NCBI RefSeq assembly: GCF_000423225.1
Contig: NZ_AUHO01000013.1
Location: 1 to 40,361 of the forward strand
Reading direction: 5' to 3'
Length of the DNA stretch: 40,361 nt
From: Kaistia adipata DSM 17808
GTDB taxonomy: Bacteria > Pseudomonadota > Alphaproteobacteria > Rhizobiales > Kaistiaceae
Below, in pieces: positions 39,122 through 40,361 of this stretch. Made by a program: the position numbers and the translations under genes. The notes beneath the pieces were generated by a model that did no database searches, was not told the origin of the DNA, and was given only the letters and a program-made list of their open reading frames with translations. The first letter of the stretch is position 1, and every line of letters starts with the position of its first letter.

Positions 39122-39979
39122 ATGAAATCGCCCCGCCTTCCGCGCGCCCTCGCCCCGCCGGCCTTCGCCGCGGCGATCGCCCTTTCCGCGCCGCTCGCCG
39201 CTTCCGCCGCGCCGAAGCACGAAGCGCCGCAGGGCCGCGTCGACGCCACCTATAACATCCTGCTCGGCGGCCTGACCATCGGCCGCTTCGCCCTCGACAC
39301 CGAATTCGACGGCAAGGGCTACACCATCACGGTGCGCGGCACGACGAGCGGCGTCAGCCGCTTCGTCTCGGACGGCAAGGGCTATCTGAAGAGCAGCGGC
39401 CGCATGGCCGGCACGCGCGTGCTGCCGGGCGCCTACCTGCTCGACACCAGCGAGAACGGCCATCGCAACTCGACCGTCTCGATGCTGATGAAGGCCGGCA
39501 CCATCCAGCAGGTCACGGCGATGCCGCCGCTGGCCAAGAAGGCCGACCGCGTGCCGCTGCTGCCGCAGCACAAGCGCGACATCTTCGATCCGCTGAGCGC
39601 GATGGTCGTGCCGTTGCCGAAGGGCAATATGGGGTCGGCGTGCAACCGCACGGTGCCCGTCTTCGACGGCTGGCAGCGTTTCGACGTCAAGCTCTCCTAC
39701 AAGGGCACCGCCGAGGTGAGCGGCCAGGAAGGCTCCTACAAGGGAACCGTCATCGTCTGCGCGGCGCGCTATGTCCCCGTCGCCGGCCATCGCCCCACCC
39801 GCGAGGCGATCGAATACATGCAGAACAACAAGGCGCTCGAAGTCTGGCTGGCACCGGTCGAGCCGCTCGGCATCATGATCCCCTACCGCATGCAGATCGG
39901 CACCGAGGTCGGCATGCTGACGATCCACGCCTCGCGCTTCGTCGGCGCCGCTGAGACCCAGCGCGCCGCCGCCGAGTAG
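39122..39979 (+). CDS. Secreted DUF3108 domain protein
   Basis: This 285-residue protein has a signal peptide (AFAAAIALSAPLAASA, cleavage near 28) and a DUF3108 domain (about 40-270): YNILLGGLTIGRFALDTE, then SRFVSDGKGYLKSSG and FDGWQRFDVKLSY. It is probably periplasmic or outer-membrane-facing; the family has a beta-rich fold of unknown role. I use the ATG at 39122; no strong ribosome site is seen, and a longer in-frame start exists at 39035. It is divergent from rpmB. Confidence 0.88.
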   Translation: MKSPRLPRALAPPAFAAAIALSAPLAASAAPKHEAPQGRVDATYNILLGGLTIGRFALDTEFDGKGYTITVRGTTSGVSRFVSDGKGYLKSSGRMAGTRVLPGAYLLDTSENGHRNSTVSMLMKAGTIQQVTAMPPLAKKADRVPLLPQHKRDIFDPLSAMVVPLPKGNMGSACNRTVPVFDGWQRFDVKLSYKGTAEVSGQEGSYKGTVIVCAARYVPVAGHRPTREAIEYMQNNKALEVWLAPVEPLGIMIPYRMQIGTEVGMLTIHASRFVGAAETQRAAAE

Positions 39980-40024
39980 GCGCGGCCCGGCGCGGCTCTA
40001 CCGATTGACCCACTCTGCCATCAT

Positions 40025-40045
40025 CCTGAGTGTCTGGCCCGTAAT
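40025..40045 (+). repeat. Dispersed repeat, copy 3
   Basis: CCTGAGTGTCTGGCCCGTAA plus T, 20 of 21 identical to copy 1 and fully identical to copy 2 at 25719-25739 (read on the - strand). The IS element begins 6 bases after it. Confidence 0.85.
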
Positions 40046-40051
40046 GTCTAG

Positions 40052-40361
40052 GTGGTCCTGATCAAGTGTGATTCTCTTTGATTTGCGAAGATCAGGGAGG
40101 CTCACAGCATGGTTTGGACCAAGACCACCCGGCGGCAGCATGAGCGTGCGGCGGGGCGCTATGCAAGCGATTTGACGGATACGGAATGGGCGCTGATCCT
40201 GCCATTTTTGCCGGCGAAGTCGGCGCTGGGCCGCCCGCCGTCCACGTCGATGCGGGCGGTCGTCAATGCGCTCTTGTATGTGTTGTCGACGGGGTGCCAA
40301 TGGCGTTCGGTTCCGCGCGATTTCCCGCCACGCACGACCGTGCAACGGTACTTTTACCGCT
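40052..40361 (+). mobile_element. IS5-family insertion sequence, left end, cut by the window
   Basis: The transposase gene starts at 40109; about 57 bases upstream form the left end. CTAG (40048-40051) fits the YTAR target often duplicated by IS5-type elements, so the IS probably starts near 40052. The right end and the second target copy are outside the window. Confidence 0.65.
40109..40361 (+). CDS. IS5-family transposase, N-terminal part
   Basis: 84 residues are visible before the window ends. YASDLTDTEWALILPFLPAK, NALLYVLSTGCQWRSVPRDF and PPRTTVQRYFYR are the DUF4096-like N-terminal domain of IS5-type transposases. The DDE catalytic residues would follow to the right. AGGGAGG lies upstream of the ATG. 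Whether the gene is intact or frameshifted, as in many IS5 two-frame elements, cannot be seen. Confidence 0.93.
   Translation, partial: MVWTKTTRRQHERAAGRYASDLTDTEWALILPFLPAKSALGRPPSTSMRAVVNALLYVLSTGCQWRSVPRDFPPRTTVQRYFYR

Overview
The window is GC-rich and densely coded, and looks like core chromosome of an alphaproteobacterium, most likely Hyphomicrobiales (Rhizobiales). Pointers are gene content and order: lysC-ptsP-prfA-prmC-(DUF4167)-clpB, a DnaJ-like protein next to aerobic cobaltochelatase genes cobS-cobT, DUF1178 and DUF3108 proteins, and the abundant GC-rich palindromic intergenic repeats common in this order. I cannot name the genus from the sequence alone.

Left end (1-3820): two tandem, near-consensus sigma-70 promoters fire leftward out of the window and look like the leader of a stable-RNA (probably rRNA) operon. 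An envelope M23 metallopeptidase and a CatB/XAT-type acetyltransferase follow on the + strand. Middle left (3820-14000): a leftward block with lysC (amino acids), ptsP (nitrogen PTS), prfA and prmC (translation termination), a DUF4167 protein and clpB (disaggregase). clpB and the DUF4167 gene each end in a clear intrinsic terminator. From 14200 to 22230 there is ubiG (+), the leftward group comF-grxC-nitrilase-DUF1178, a methyltransferase (+), a 59-residue Flp-type prepilin on the - strand that is easily missed, and the leftward argJ-GNAT-mutT group with a separate parvulin gene.

Centre (22500-32100): secA (+) with a strong terminator, then about 0.9 kb of nested palindromic repeats with no gene. 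Next come a lipoprotein-type L,D-transpeptidase, accA, xerD with a coupled 49-residue membrane protein (all leftward), aroK-aroB (+), another copy of the palindromic repeat, and bolA (-). Right (32100-40361): a J-domain protein with a probably leaderless promoter, cobS, cobT and an overlapping phytase-esterase-like secreted protein. A mini DnaB-like ATPase follows, then a bidirectional terminator, a leftward rpmB-queuosine precursor transporter pair with a clear promoter, a secreted DUF3108 protein, and the start of an IS5-family element. The IS begins 6 bases after a third copy of a dispersed repeat also found at 25.5-25.7 kb.

Most of the window is housekeeping. I do not see a convincing new multigene system. 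The items that best repay a second look are the orphan mini DnaB-like protein, the orphan Flp prepilin, the leaderless J-domain gene beside cobST, the tandem leftward promoters, and the inverted-repeat-bounded 219-bp segment that recurs beside the IS.
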